Positions 36,445-44,857 of a stretch of DNA of 64,000 nucleotides are shown one piece after another. The DNA is from Tengunoibacter tsumagoiensis. Lineage in GTDB: Bacteria > Chloroflexota > Ktedonobacteria > Ktedonobacterales > Ktedonobacteraceae. The notes under the pieces were generated by a model that searched no databases, was not told where the DNA came from, and worked only from the letters and a program-made list of their open reading frames with translations. The position numbers were made by a program, and so were the translations under genes. Every line of letters starts with the position of its first letter. The stretch's first letter is position 1. The stretch spans positions 1,984,001-2,048,000 of the forward strand of contig NZ_BIFR01000002.1 in assembly GCF_003967535.1 (NCBI RefSeq). Reading direction: 5' to 3'.

Positions 36445-37200
36445 TCAGACACTGACGCTCGATGATGGGCTGGAGGACTTACTCTCGTCATCGGCCTCGA
36501 TCATAACCTGCCACTGATTAACCATGTGAGGGAAACCATCCTGACAGTCCACAATGTATCTGGATGATACCTCATTTGTAGCGACTTTTCCACGCATGCT
36601 CATAGAGCCACTTCGTGCGGTATATTTACGGCTCGTCGATTCTTTGCCTGCTGGCAGAACGTAAACAATCTTCCCTGCACTTTTCTGCTGATGATCTTCA
36701 ATCGTTACCACGTCACCAATGTGATATTCACCCTTATGGAGTGGACCAAAAAGCTGCGTAAGCTGTTGTCTATCATTGACATTGAGGGTGTACTGCTCAT
36801 AAATACGCTGCCCATCCCTGATATACTCCGCAATAGCTATGCGCTTATTTGTCTCCACGGTCAGAATCCAGAGGCTGGCAAAAGCTTGTGGTTGCACTAC
36901 ATCAACAGGGCTCCAGATCAAGACTTTGAGATCTGGGCGAGCTCCCATAGCCTGAAGAGCTGCATGCTCGAACAGTTTTATCTGAATGCTACGCAGAATT
37001 GAGGCACTATCCTGACGGGTCAGCTCTATCAGGTCCGCAATCTTGATCTTATTGACTGTCACACCCGCCCTCATCCCAAAATTCTGCCAGTCAACCGGAT
37101 CAAGTTTGATCGAGAGGCCTTCACAAATGGTCGTGATCTGCTGGACTTTCTGCGCCGCCTCTTTTTGCTCTTCGACCATATTTCTGTGTGAGTAAACCAT
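36445..37200 (-). CDS. Protein of unknown function, 251 aa
   Basis: I do not recognise the family. It is a soluble, mixed alpha/beta protein with no signal peptide or membrane helix. The N-terminal 25 residues are charged and helical; the end is a Ser-rich tail (SKSSSPSSSVSV). The middle includes the segments IKLFEHAALQAMG and LKVLIWSPVDVVQPQ. AAGGAG lies 9 bases before the ATG and codon use is like that of its neighbours, so it is a real gene. Transcribed alone, convergent with the lacI-type gene. Confidence 0.75.
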   Translation of the reverse strand: MVYSHRNMVEEQKEAAQKVQQITTICEGLSIKLDPVDWQNFGMRAGVTVNKIKIADLIELTRQDSASILRSIQIKLFEHAALQAMGARPDLKVLIWSPVDVVQPQAFASLWILTVETNKRIAIAEYIRDGQRIYEQYTLNVNDRQQLTQLFGPLHKGEYHIGDVVTIEDHQQKSAGKIVYVLPAGKESTSRKYTARSGSMSMRGKVATNEVSSRYIVDCQDGFPHMVNQWQVMIEADDESKSSSPSSSVSV

Positions 37201-37854
37201 GGCTTTTAACTCCTTTTGAAGCAGACGTATGCCTGCTCTCTTCTCTGTTTAGGTTTCACCAGCGTCAACTCGCATGGAGAAATAGAATAGCTAGAGATCA
37301 CTCTGGAGAAGCACAAGGAGTAGGGATACAGGAAGAAACATTCCTAGTCTCTCCTGTTCTCCTTTCACGGCTTACAAGAGCCGAACCTTGCATTGGCATT
37401 GTCTCCAATGAAAAGGAGAGAAGGTCTATCCCCGCAAGAGAGAACAAAACCATCCTCAGATGGCAGGGTCCGTTCATGCATGGAGATTCTGATCGCCAGT
37501 TTCTACAAGAGATCTAGTTGGAGGGTAATGCTCATAACAAATTTTATCAGCCTCTCTTAGTATACACTATTTTTGAGAAAATTGTAATGGGTACCAATTA
37601 GTATAAAGCAAGCCCACAAGAGGCATGAGATTGCTATCTCTGACGAAACTGGATAATGCTTGTTTATTGATCGGATTCTGGCTATACTGAAGTTTAGGAA
37701 ACAAAAATTTAGGGAACAAATCATATGATAAAAGAAGTGAAGGTATGCCAAAATCTGCAACGTATGCTCTAGCAGAGGTTTTTTGCCATGGCTAAAACTA
37801 TAGTCAGACTTATTATATGACTTCAGCATACCGTGAGAAGAAGGAGATGTATCA
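37201..37854. other. Divergent intergenic region, 650 bp
   Basis: Contains the upstream regions of the 251-aa gene (minus) and the HEXXH membrane protein gene (plus). Apart from the promoter at 37660-37688 I see no RNA gene or repeat. Short ORFs here have no ribosome-binding sites. Confidence 0.4.
37660..37688 (+). promoter_or_regulatory. Promoter of the HEXXH membrane protein gene
   Basis: TTGTTT (37660-37665), 17-nt spacer, TATACT (37683-37688). The predicted start near 37695 leaves a leader of about 160 nt. Confidence 0.55.
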
Positions 37855-38715
37855 ATGGAATTTTCGCCAATGCAAGAACAGCCTGTGAGAACGGATACAG
37901 AGCAGGTGCTGGCTCCTACAGCACGCATTGATTTGATAACGGTGGCAGCCATCGCTATTGTGGCCTATCTGCTGGGAGTAGTTGTTCATGAAGCACTGGG
38001 GCATGGTCTGGCCGCGCTCCTGGTGGGATTGCATCCAACTCGTGTGACTTCAGTCGATCTGGAAGTAGATTTCACTCATATCGATGCCTGGAAAGTTCGT
38101 GCTGTAGCGGCGGCTGGCTGTGTTGCAAATCTTATCACAGCACTGATTGGCCTTACGCTTCAACGTATCATCCCAAAAATGTCCCCAGGAACGCGTTATT
38201 TTCTCTGGTTACTTACAACCATCAATCTGCTTATCCCTGGCGGTTACCTGATGGTACTCACGTTTGCAGGCATTGGTGACTGGAACGATTTTATTCAAGG
38301 CTTGCCCAACCCAATCATCTGGAAAATAGGTTTCACTCTGCTTGGTATTCTCATCTCACTGCTGGGCCTGAGGTATGGCGTGCGAAGCATACGCCCATTC
38401 CTGGGTGCCGATCCCTCTCAACGCAGAACAAGAGCTCAAACGTTAACGCTTATCTCATACTTTGTCGGAAGTTTGACCAATACGCTGGCCGGTGCGCTTA
38501 ATCCTACCAGCCCTCTGCTGATACTGATCTCTGCCGCCGCCTCTTCATTTGGTGGAACAGCTTTTTTGCTGTGGATTGGGGGTCTGGTCAATAAAACCCA
38601 GGCTGGAAATGCTGAAGTTTTTATAACGCCAACACGCGATTGGATCTGGATTGCGCTTGGTGGCGTTGCACTTATTGTCTACTTCTTTATTCTGGGGCCC
38701 GGTCTTCCACGTTAG
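37855..38715 (+). CDS. Integral membrane protein with HEXXH motif, M50-peptidase-like
   Basis: A 286-aa protein with six or more hydrophobic segments. The first helix carries VVHEALGHGLAALLVG (about 43-58), an HEXXH zinc-protease motif placed in the membrane as in site-2 proteases (M50). A second M50 hallmark (the NPDG-type Asp motif) is not obvious, so catalysis is uncertain; many such proteins are annotated only as M50-like. GGAG is well placed before the ATG. No clear substrate such as an anti-sigma factor lies next to it. Confidence 0.75.
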   Translation: MEFSPMQEQPVRTDTEQVLAPTARIDLITVAAIAIVAYLLGVVVHEALGHGLAALLVGLHPTRVTSVDLEVDFTHIDAWKVRAVAAAGCVANLITALIGLTLQRIIPKMSPGTRYFLWLLTTINLLIPGGYLMVLTFAGIGDWNDFIQGLPNPIIWKIGFTLLGILISLLGLRYGVRSIRPFLGADPSQRRTRAQTLTLISYFVGSLTNTLAGALNPTSPLLILISAAASSFGGTAFLLWIGGLVNKTQAGNAEVFITPTRDWIWIALGGVALIVYFFILGPGLPR

Positions 38716-38784
38716 GATAGCGATCATAGCCTATCTCCCTGTGTGCAATCGTACGTGCAGGCCGTCGGGAGGTAGGCATCGAGG

Positions 38785-38988
38785 CTAAAGATTATTCAGG
38801 GCTATTCGCACATCATCAACAAGCTCAGACGTAAGTTCTTGACTGACGCGAGCAGTGTTAGCTACTTCCCAGACAACGTTCCACTCGCGTTCCGAAGGAG
38901 AATCATTACTCGTATGCTTGCTTTCATAGGTTCTGAGATACGCATCTAAACGCATGGACAATCGCATTTGATGAATTGTATCAGCCAT
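38785..38988 (-). CDS. Small protein of unknown function, 67 aa
   Basis: A 67-aa charged, probably helical protein. GGAGG lies 9 bases before the ATG at 38988; the longer frame (to 39048) adds a hydrophobic stretch without a ribosome-binding site. It follows the 107-aa gene by 49 bp on the same strand and probably shares its mRNA. No family recognised. Confidence 0.6.
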   Translation of the reverse strand: MADTIHQMRLSMRLDAYLRTYESKHTSNDSPSEREWNVVWEVANTARVSQELTSELVDDVRIALNNL

Positions 38989-39037
38989 CAGTCTCGCCTC
39001 CCTCGCAAAAAGTATGTACACTAGGAACTTAAGGAAC

Positions 39038-39361
39038 TTATTGAGCACTTGCCATAGTGTTCAATTCGCTTTTTTCCCAAGCCTGCTCTACTTCTTGCTT
39101 AAGCGCCTCTTTATTACTCATTCTGATCTCGTACACCTGAACTTCTCGTCCGAGCAGAAGCGTGAGGTCGGCCATATATTGCCGATAGGGGAGAATAAAA
39201 GGGCTGCTCTGGTCTAATGTCTGATAGTAGGCTCGCACGCGAGGATCATCCGACACCCACCAGTGATTCTCTCCATAACTAGTAAGAACTGCTAAGAGTT
39301 CCTGATAGGTGGTCGTCTCTGGGAGGAGATTCTTCTGCTTCAAATATTCTGCATTGTTCAT
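39038..39361 (-). CDS. Small protein of unknown function, 107 aa
   Basis: A soluble 107-aa protein with aromatic residues (ENHWWVSDDPRVRAYY) and a charged helical C-terminus. The ATG at 39361 begins MNNAEYLKQK and has a purine-rich region (GAAAGAG) upstream. The frame stays open to 39487, but that part looks non-coding. It appears to form a two-gene unit with the 67-aa gene. No family recognised. Confidence 0.6.
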   Translation of the reverse strand: MNNAEYLKQKNLLPETTTYQELLAVLTSYGENHWWVSDDPRVRAYYQTLDQSSPFILPYRQYMADLTLLLGREVQVYEIRMSNKEALKQEVEQAWEKSELNTMASAQ

Positions 39362-40123
39362 ATTTTTTACTCTTTCTTCTCTCACAGGGGTCTGATACAG
39401 ACGCCCTGGTGCAATGAGATAACAGGTCTCTGCTTTATGAATGACAGAGGCCAGCGTCGCTAGAAGCATACCGTTACAGGCATGCATACAGGATGGTGAG
39501 GAGATCGGATAACAGATCTCATAACAATGGTGACAGATATCGTTCTACTCAGATCCAGAAGCACTCACAGACAATTGCTGAGGAAAGAGTAAAATGAGAG
39601 AGGAGACAGACATTCTCAAAAGCTGCCAATTGGCCTTTGAAGAAGATATGTTCCAGACGCCATTACATATGTGGGACATGGCTTGAGGAACGGGACCATA
39701 AGAAGATCTATGATCCTCTCTAAGCATAGTCTATTTTTTGTCGCAATGCAATCTTTTCACCGCCTCTATACAGAACATTCCGGCTCTGAGTCGGTCCTGT
39801 TCTTATAATCTGCTCCCTAAAACTGCGGTAAGAAGGGGCTATTCCTGCAAAATTATTTTTCCCATTCATCAAGAGTGTCTCTCTCATACTATTCTTTTGC
39901 TCATATGGCCCTCGCAAAATGAAATTTTCTCGCGTTAGTAGCCGCTTATTGAAATTACTGAATGAATATGTTATATCTATTATAGAATATATTCAATGCT
40001 CCATTGGCTTTAGTCGAATATGCAGTGAGAGGAGAACTGATGTAAAAAAAATCCTTATAGTATTTTGTTTTATATAGGATTATTTTATTCGTATGACAGG
40101 TCTACATATCGAAAGGACTCAGA
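39362..40123. other. Intergenic region, 760 bp
   Basis: Long AT-rich stretch before the Tat-exported protein gene. It contains a candidate promoter TTGAAA (39949-39954), 17 nt, TATATC (39972-39977). It also holds the palindrome GAATATATTC (about 39986-39995) and an imperfect inverted repeat AATCCTTATA/TATATAGGATT near 40049-40081. No convincing gene. Confidence 0.4.
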
Positions 40124-41140
40124 ATGAGACTTCGCCAACGCCCCTCAGAACAGATTCATGCTGATGCGCTAAAAATGGGTATACAGAAGGCCAAAAGTGG
40201 CTGTTTCTCATGTGCTGAAAATTATTTTGAACTGGCAAAACAACATGGCGCAACGGAAGAAGAGATCTGCCAGGAGCTTACAGCTGTAGCCGTCCCTCCA
40301 AAACAAGGCTTAACCCGACGCGAACTGATTCGTCTGGCCGCAGCTGGCGGATTGGCGGTGAGCGCAGCCGGGTTATTTACAACAACATCTCATGCAGCAG
40401 TCCCGACCTACTGGGGAACTGACAGTAATTCACAGTCATGCTGCCAGATCGCACAAAACTTCTATGTTGGTCGTATGGGCTACGGTGGCGAACCCAGCGG
40501 AGATGGCTATTATTTTAATACGGCTGCTGCAAGTGCCGCCGGAGCCTCAAATACCTTTGGCTATTGGGGAGTTGTTGGACCAGATAGCCGGGGAAGTTAT
40601 TCAGCCTACGATTGGGGAAAAAAGCAGGCTGATAATGCCTGGAATGCCTGGTACCATAGCCCCTATGAGAGCTATATTCATGGCTATACCGTCTTCGGCG
40701 ATATTGAATCGGGCTTCGGTGGCTGGAGCGCTGGCAACTATGGTCCTAATCAAGATGTTATCAATGGCTTTTGTACCGAACTCTATAATATTACACCCTC
40801 AAATCCTGTGGTCTGGCCAGGTATTTATGTCAGCCCCAATACCTGGAGCCAGTTTTTTGGCACGAACTTTAAAACTGCAACCTCATTTGTACTCTGGCTA
40901 ACGGGCTGTGATACCTGTGGTGGAGATATCTGCGATCCCTGCGATAATTCCTGTAATACCCTGACCACGGTCGCCGCACGCCTTAACTCCACGGTCGTAA
41001 ACATTGGCCTGGGAACCATGAAACCTGTCCTCTGGCAATACTGGATCAGCGATTGCGACTGCGGCGATTTCAATGTTGCTATTCAGCAGAACATCAGTTT
41101 CAGTGCCATCACTGGCGGGTCCATGTATTCATCTTGCTAA
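40124..41140 (+). CDS. Tat-exported GH25/DUF1906-like protein with N-terminal cytosolic extension
   Basis: A 338-aa protein. Residues 1-60 form a small helical, Cys-containing segment (KSGCFSCAENYFELAK). A twin-arginine signal follows (TRRELIRLAAAGGLAVSAAGLF, about 64-85) with cleavage near SHA-AVP. The mature part looks like a TIM barrel of the GH25/DUF1906 lysozyme-like type: YTVFGDIESG holds the candidate catalytic Asp/Glu, with PGIYVSPNTW and LWQYWISDCDC. A Cys-rich loop (CDTCGGDICDPCDNSC) should form disulfides. A Tat motif 64 residues in is unusual. Activity is inferred only from fold-like motifs. Confidence 0.75.
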   Translation: MRLRQRPSEQIHADALKMGIQKAKSGCFSCAENYFELAKQHGATEEEICQELTAVAVPPKQGLTRRELIRLAAAGGLAVSAAGLFTTTSHAAVPTYWGTDSNSQSCCQIAQNFYVGRMGYGGEPSGDGYYFNTAAASAAGASNTFGYWGVVGPDSRGSYSAYDWGKKQADNAWNAWYHSPYESYIHGYTVFGDIESGFGGWSAGNYGPNQDVINGFCTELYNITPSNPVVWPGIYVSPNTWSQFFGTNFKTATSFVLWLTGCDTCGGDICDPCDNSCNTLTTVAARLNSTVVNIGLGTMKPVLWQYWISDCDCGDFNVAIQQNISFSAITGGSMYSSC

Positions 41141-41142
41141 AT

Positions 41143-41169
41143 GGCTGACGATTCTTTCTTTTGTCAGCC
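41143..41169 (+). terminator. Weak hairpin after the Tat-exported protein gene
   Basis: GGCTGAC (41143-41149) pairs with GTCAGCC (41163-41169) around a T-rich loop, immediately after the stop codon. Confidence 0.4.
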
Positions 41170-41284
41170 TCCGTCTGCTTTCCCACCCAGATCCATCACG
41201 AGATAGTATCAGACTTTCTGGCTGACAGAAGGTGTCACAGTGGTGTCCCTGATGAGAAGACAGTACAAGAAGAGGAAGGTACGT

Positions 41285-42250
41285 ATGTCAATTCAACAGA
41301 CGCAAAGTCGACAGTGGAAGCTGCTAAATCCAGCTCAGCAACCAGCTCCTCGCAAGGCGGGAAGCGTTGTCTATGCTGGCAGTCATGGATATAGTCTACT
41401 CTTTGGTGGTGGCGGCAAGCATGACACCTGGGCCTGGGATGGTTCGACCTGGAAAGAGCTAAAGCCAAAGACAGTCCCACCCGCACGTCTACAAGCAGTA
41501 ATGACCTATGATGAACAACGACAGACAGTGGTATTATTTGGGGGCGTAGATGCACATGGAATGCCTCTGGGCGATACATGGCTCTGGGATGGGTCCAACT
41601 GGCAGCAAGCAAGTTCGACCCAATCACCACAGCCACGGCTAGGAGCCAGCATGACCTATGATGCAGGGCAAAAGTGCGTTGTCTTGTTTGGAGGAGAAGC
41701 ACTGGATGGCCGCGTTGGAGCATTGTTGAATGATACCTGGGCCTGGGATGGTCAGTCATGGCAGCAGATCAGCACAACTGGCACACCTGATGCCCGCCGC
41801 GGTGCCTGCCTGACATATGATCAGCAGTATCAGCAAGCTGTGCTCTTCGGAGGGGTCTCCCAGACAACTATCCTGGGCGATACATGGCTACTAAACGGCT
41901 CACAATGGATACAGGCCGCTCCCATCGTAAACCCACCAGCACGTACCTGGGCCAATCTTACCTATCATGCTCAGTTACAACAGAGCTTTCTGGTGGCAGG
42001 CGTTGGCGATGGTCCAACCAGCCTGCATGATACCTGGACCTGGGATGGGGCCAATTGGCAGCTCACCGTTAGCTCCGCACCCTTTGAGGGAGGCTATCAC
42101 AGTCTGGCTTATGATGCTAAACGTCAAGAATTGCTGCTTTATGCGACAACGACGGCCAGTAAACCTATTCTGCCTGGCAAACAGCAAACAAATATGCAAC
42201 CGCTCCAGACAACAAAAGAGCCGACCAGCCTTACCTGCGTCTTAAGCTAG
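41285..42250 (+). CDS. Kelch-type beta-propeller protein
   Basis: A 321-aa protein built of about six repeats of 48-55 residues, each with paired strands of the form (V/S)xLFGG and D-T-W-x-W-(D/N)-G-x-x-W, for example HDTWAWDGSTW, GDTWLWDGSNW, NDTWAWDGQSW, GDTWLLNGSQW and HDTWTWDGANW. It has no signal peptide in the chosen frame (start 41285, GGAAGG upstream), so it is probably cytosolic. The C-terminal 40 residues are polar. Likely a binding scaffold; partner unknown. Confidence 0.85.
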   Translation: MSIQQTQSRQWKLLNPAQQPAPRKAGSVVYAGSHGYSLLFGGGGKHDTWAWDGSTWKELKPKTVPPARLQAVMTYDEQRQTVVLFGGVDAHGMPLGDTWLWDGSNWQQASSTQSPQPRLGASMTYDAGQKCVVLFGGEALDGRVGALLNDTWAWDGQSWQQISTTGTPDARRGACLTYDQQYQQAVLFGGVSQTTILGDTWLLNGSQWIQAAPIVNPPARTWANLTYHAQLQQSFLVAGVGDGPTSLHDTWTWDGANWQLTVSSAPFEGGYHSLAYDAKRQELLLYATTTASKPILPGKQQTNMQPLQTTKEPTSLTCVLS

Positions 42251-42306
42251 GATTAGTCCCGACATTGTTATTGCTGATAGAATCTTTCACTCTCAGACAT
42301 CATTTT

Positions 42307-42341
42307 CACTGATCTTAGGGAACCTTTTCTTAGGATCAGTG
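42307..42341 (+). terminator. Hairpin after the Kelch gene
   Basis: CACTGATC (42307-42314) pairs with GATCAGTG (42334-42341). Loop 19 nt. No T tract follows. Confidence 0.4.
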
Positions 42342-42384
42342 ACCGCTGCTCCATCTCTCTGATTTCATCTGAGTGCCACCCTAC

Positions 42385-42413
42385 TTGACATAGTCACTTT
42401 TTTAATCCATAAT
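42385..42413 (+). promoter_or_regulatory. Promoter of the tetR-type gene
   Basis: TTGACA (42385-42390), 17-nt spacer, CATAAT (42408-42413): close to the sigma-70 consensus. Transcription would start near 42420, inside the operator-like sequence that follows. Confidence 0.8.
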
Positions 42414-42415
42414 TC

Positions 42416-42431
42416 AGTTAGTTATCTGACT
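42416..42431. promoter_or_regulatory. Autoregulatory TetR operator candidate
   Basis: AGTTAGTTATCTGACT matches the core AGTTAGTTAACTAACT of the perfect palindrome at 43095-43128 at 14 of 16 positions. It covers the predicted transcription start of the tetR-type gene. Confidence 0.7.
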
Positions 42432-42472
42432 AAAATCACCATCAGATCATCAAACGGAGGTTCCAGAGCACG

Positions 42473-43036
42473 ATGGCAAGAGGCGAGAAACGAGAACGCT
42501 TGATTAAAGCCGCTCAACAACAGATGTACGAGCAAGGGGTTGCACAGACAACGCTAGCAAATGTTGCAAAGGCATCTGATGTACCATTGGGAAATGTCTA
42601 TTATTATTTCCGCACGAAAGATGCTTTGATTGATGCTGTGTTGGATTCACGCCTGGATGAGATTCGCAGCGCTCTAGCTCGCTTTGAACAATCTTCTTCT
42701 GAGCCACTTACACGTCTGAAATTGCTGGCTGGTTCTGGGCGTGCATTTCAAAATCAGTTGGCAAGGTTCGGCTGCCCTTATGCCAGTTTATGCCAGGAAT
42801 TAGAGAAACAAAGCGACCTGACCAGTGATCGCTCTGGTGATCTATTTCGCTTATACCTGGATTGGGCCGAACAACAATTCCGCCTGTTGGGCAAAGGGGA
42901 TGCATCTGCTGATCTGGCACTTGACTTGCTCTCAGGGATGCAAGGTGCCTATCTTTTGACGCATTCATTGCATACACCTGAATTTCTAGAACGTAAAATT
43001 TTACGACTGGAAGCCTGGTTAGAAGACCTTGCCTGA
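42473..43036 (+). CDS. TetR-family transcriptional regulator
   Basis: A 187-aa repressor. The HTH (about 8-50) shows TTLANVAKASDVPLGNVYYYFRTKDAL, typical of TetR recognition helices. The helical ligand domain follows, with Cys in RFGCPYASLCQELEK, a possible redox- or electrophile-sensing site (inference). GGAG lies before the ATG. Matching palindromes precede both this gene and the peroxiredoxin gene downstream, so it likely controls both. Confidence 0.95.
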   Translation: MARGEKRERLIKAAQQQMYEQGVAQTTLANVAKASDVPLGNVYYYFRTKDALIDAVLDSRLDEIRSALARFEQSSSEPLTRLKLLAGSGRAFQNQLARFGCPYASLCQELEKQSDLTSDRSGDLFRLYLDWAEQQFRLLGKGDASADLALDLLSGMQGAYLLTHSLHTPEFLERKILRLEAWLEDLA

Positions 43037-43094
43037 TGTGGTCAAGGGCTTCTTTTTTCAGATATACATGTAGATACAACCAGTTTTTTTTTCG

Positions 43095-43128
43095 CACATT
43101 GTAAGTTAGTTAACTAACTTACAATGTG
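43095..43128. promoter_or_regulatory. 34-bp perfect palindrome, TetR operator
   Basis: The sequence from 43095 to 43128 equals its own reverse complement over all 34 bases, with the core AGTTAGTTAACTAACT (43105-43120). It lies 25 bp before the peroxiredoxin start codon and between it and the tetR-type gene. A related 16-bp core lies at the tetR promoter. In RNA it would also form a long hairpin. Confidence 0.85.
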
Positions 43129-43153
43129 AAGATAGTCTAAGAAAGGCTCACTT

Positions 43154-43816
43154 ATGTCAACAACAACAACTCTACAGCAGCAGCTCGATGCTTTTAAAAG
43201 TCAGATGTCTAAACAGGCTCCGCCCGCAGTGATGGCACAGGTACAGCAGCACATTGATGATCTGGTCAACTCTGGGCTGGCCCAACAGGGTCTGAAGGCA
43301 GGGCAGAAGGCTCCAGATTTTAAGCTACCTGATGCATTAGGGAAACACGTCGAGTTAGCCACACTGCTACAGGAAGGGCCAGTTGTCGTCACTTTCTACC
43401 GTGGTGAGTGGTGTCCTTACTGCAACCTTCAATTACATGCCTATCAACAGATCCTGCCTCAAATTACGGCAGCAGGTGCAACCTTAGTTGCAATCTCACC
43501 ACAAAATGCCGATCACTCGCTCTCTCTAGCAGAGAAACACGCTCTCACTTTTCATGTTCTGAGTGATGCAGGCAATAGAATCGCCCACCAATATGGCATT
43601 GTCTTCTCATTAGATGAGCAATTGCGCTCTTTATTCACTCAAATAGGCTCTGACCTGCCCTCCTTTAATGGCGACACGTCCTGGGAGATTCCGATGCCCG
43701 CAACTTTTATTATTGCTCAGGATGGCACTATTACGTTTGCTCATGTTGACGCCGATTTCACTCGTCGTCTGGAACCAGCCCGGCTCCTGGCTGAATTAGC
43801 AGCCTTAACCAAATAA
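43154..43816 (+). CDS. AhpC/TSA-family peroxiredoxin-like protein
   Basis: A 220-aa thioredoxin-fold protein. A helical N-terminus (1-45) precedes the redoxin domain with KAPDFKLPDA and the active-site motif YRGEWCPYCN (about 82-91), giving a CxxC pair rather than a lone peroxidatic Cys. This PRX-like subfamily reduces peroxides or acts as a disulfide reductase. AGAAAGG precedes the ATG. The operator palindrome upstream makes it the main target of the adjacent TetR regulator. Confidence 0.92.
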   Translation: MSTTTTLQQQLDAFKSQMSKQAPPAVMAQVQQHIDDLVNSGLAQQGLKAGQKAPDFKLPDALGKHVELATLLQEGPVVVTFYRGEWCPYCNLQLHAYQQILPQITAAGATLVAISPQNADHSLSLAEKHALTFHVLSDAGNRIAHQYGIVFSLDEQLRSLFTQIGSDLPSFNGDTSWEIPMPATFIIAQDGTITFAHVDADFTRRLEPARLLAELAALTK

Positions 43817-43840
43817 TTACTGCTTGTAAGCTAGAAATAC

Positions 43841-43880
43841 CAGGCCTCCGAAAGTCACTTCTGTAACTTTCGGAGGCCTG
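43841..43880 (+). terminator. 15-bp perfect terminator after the peroxiredoxin gene
   Basis: Arms 43841-43855 and 43866-43880 are perfectly complementary with a 10-nt loop, 25 bp after the stop. Confidence 0.75.
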
Positions 43881-43890
43881 TCGTGTATGA

Positions 43891-43934
43891 AGCCTCGACT
43901 GCAAGAAGGCGTTCCAATTCTTGCAGTCGAGGCT
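43891..43934. repeat. Second perfect hairpin, 17-bp stem
   Basis: Arms 43891-43907 and 43918-43934 are perfectly complementary with loop GGCGTTCCAA. It begins 10 bp after the peroxiredoxin terminator, has no T tract on either strand and belongs to no obvious gene. The rest of the region up to 44169 is purine/pyrimidine-biased and holds no credible gene. Confidence 0.6.
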
Positions 43935-44169
43935 ATGAACCAGGAAGAGGAAGAGAGGCGGGTAGGCGCGCTCAATTTCCTGATGCGGTCTTTTTCCTCT
44001 TCTTCCTGCTCTTCCCGATGCGAGAACCTCGTTGGCCGCCAGAGGACCAACTTCGTACTGGAACACTCTGAACTGCAAGAAAAGAGAAAACATGAGTAGC
44101 AATCTTATGCTAGAATAGAGTATTGAAAACCTATTTGTCTACCACAAAACTACAGAGGAGATCTGCTCA

Positions 44170-44580
44170 ATGAATGAATGGAATGAGCGCAATCAGCACG
44201 TAATCGAGGAATTTCGTGCTAATCATGGCCATGTTAGAGGGGGGGCAGCATTGATCCTTCTCACTACTACGGGAGCTAAAACTGGTCAACCTCGTATTGC
44301 TCCGTTGATGTATGTTCCTGATGGCGATCGCATACTGGCTGTCGCATCTAAAGGTGGCGATCCTAAACATCCTGATTGGTTTCTCAATATTTTAGCCCAT
44401 CCTGAGGTTACAGTTGAAGTTGGAAACGAGAAGTTTACCACAACGGCAAACATCCTTTCCGGTGCAGAGCGCGAAAAAGCTTATCGCAGAGCGGCTGAGG
44501 TCTTCCCTCCCTATGCCGAATATCAAAAGAAAACATCTCGTGAGATTCCTGTGATCGCGCTCGAACGCCCAGCAAAATAA
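44170..44580 (+). CDS. Deazaflavin (F420)-dependent nitroreductase-family protein
   Basis: A 136-aa split-barrel protein of the DDN/F420H2-dependent family. Typical features are LLTTTGAKTGQPRIAPLMYVPDGD near residues 30-53 and ASKGGDPKHPDWFLNILAHPEVTVEVG, which are diagnostic. Family members use F420H2 to reduce quinones, nitro compounds or enones. The ATG at 44170 has AGGAG about 10 bases upstream. It implies that the organism makes F420; physiological substrate unknown. Confidence 0.93.
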   Translation: MNEWNERNQHVIEEFRANHGHVRGGAALILLTTTGAKTGQPRIAPLMYVPDGDRILAVASKGGDPKHPDWFLNILAHPEVTVEVGNEKFTTTANILSGAEREKAYRRAAEVFPPYAEYQKKTSREIPVIALERPAK

Positions 44581-44857
44581 AGGGATGTTGCGATAGATTG
44601 CACATAATGTAGAGCTCGCGTTGATGATACATGTCTGTTGAACAAGGCGCGCTGTTGATCTTTTACCATTCAGGATGACCAGAAGTCAAAAATGCGCCTT
44701 GCTCATAAAACGCAGGCCATGAAGATGACTGTCGAGAACACTATTCGCCTATGTGGCTTCCATTCTCAAAGATTAATGGCGCTCGCGCATTGTTGCCAGA
44801 CGAAAACGTCGAGGATCACCTAATCTTTGGGCCAACTGAGCAGGCTGAATATTCAAG

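Noticed and set aside
41235..41759. Minus-strand ORF of 174 codons
   Set aside because: Opposite the Kelch repeats; its apparent repeats merely mirror the Kelch coding sequence.
43881..44102. Several overlapping ORFs on both strands between the peroxiredoxin and F420-type genes
   Set aside because: They are biased, low-complexity translations across a hairpin and purine-rich DNA, without ribosome-binding sites.
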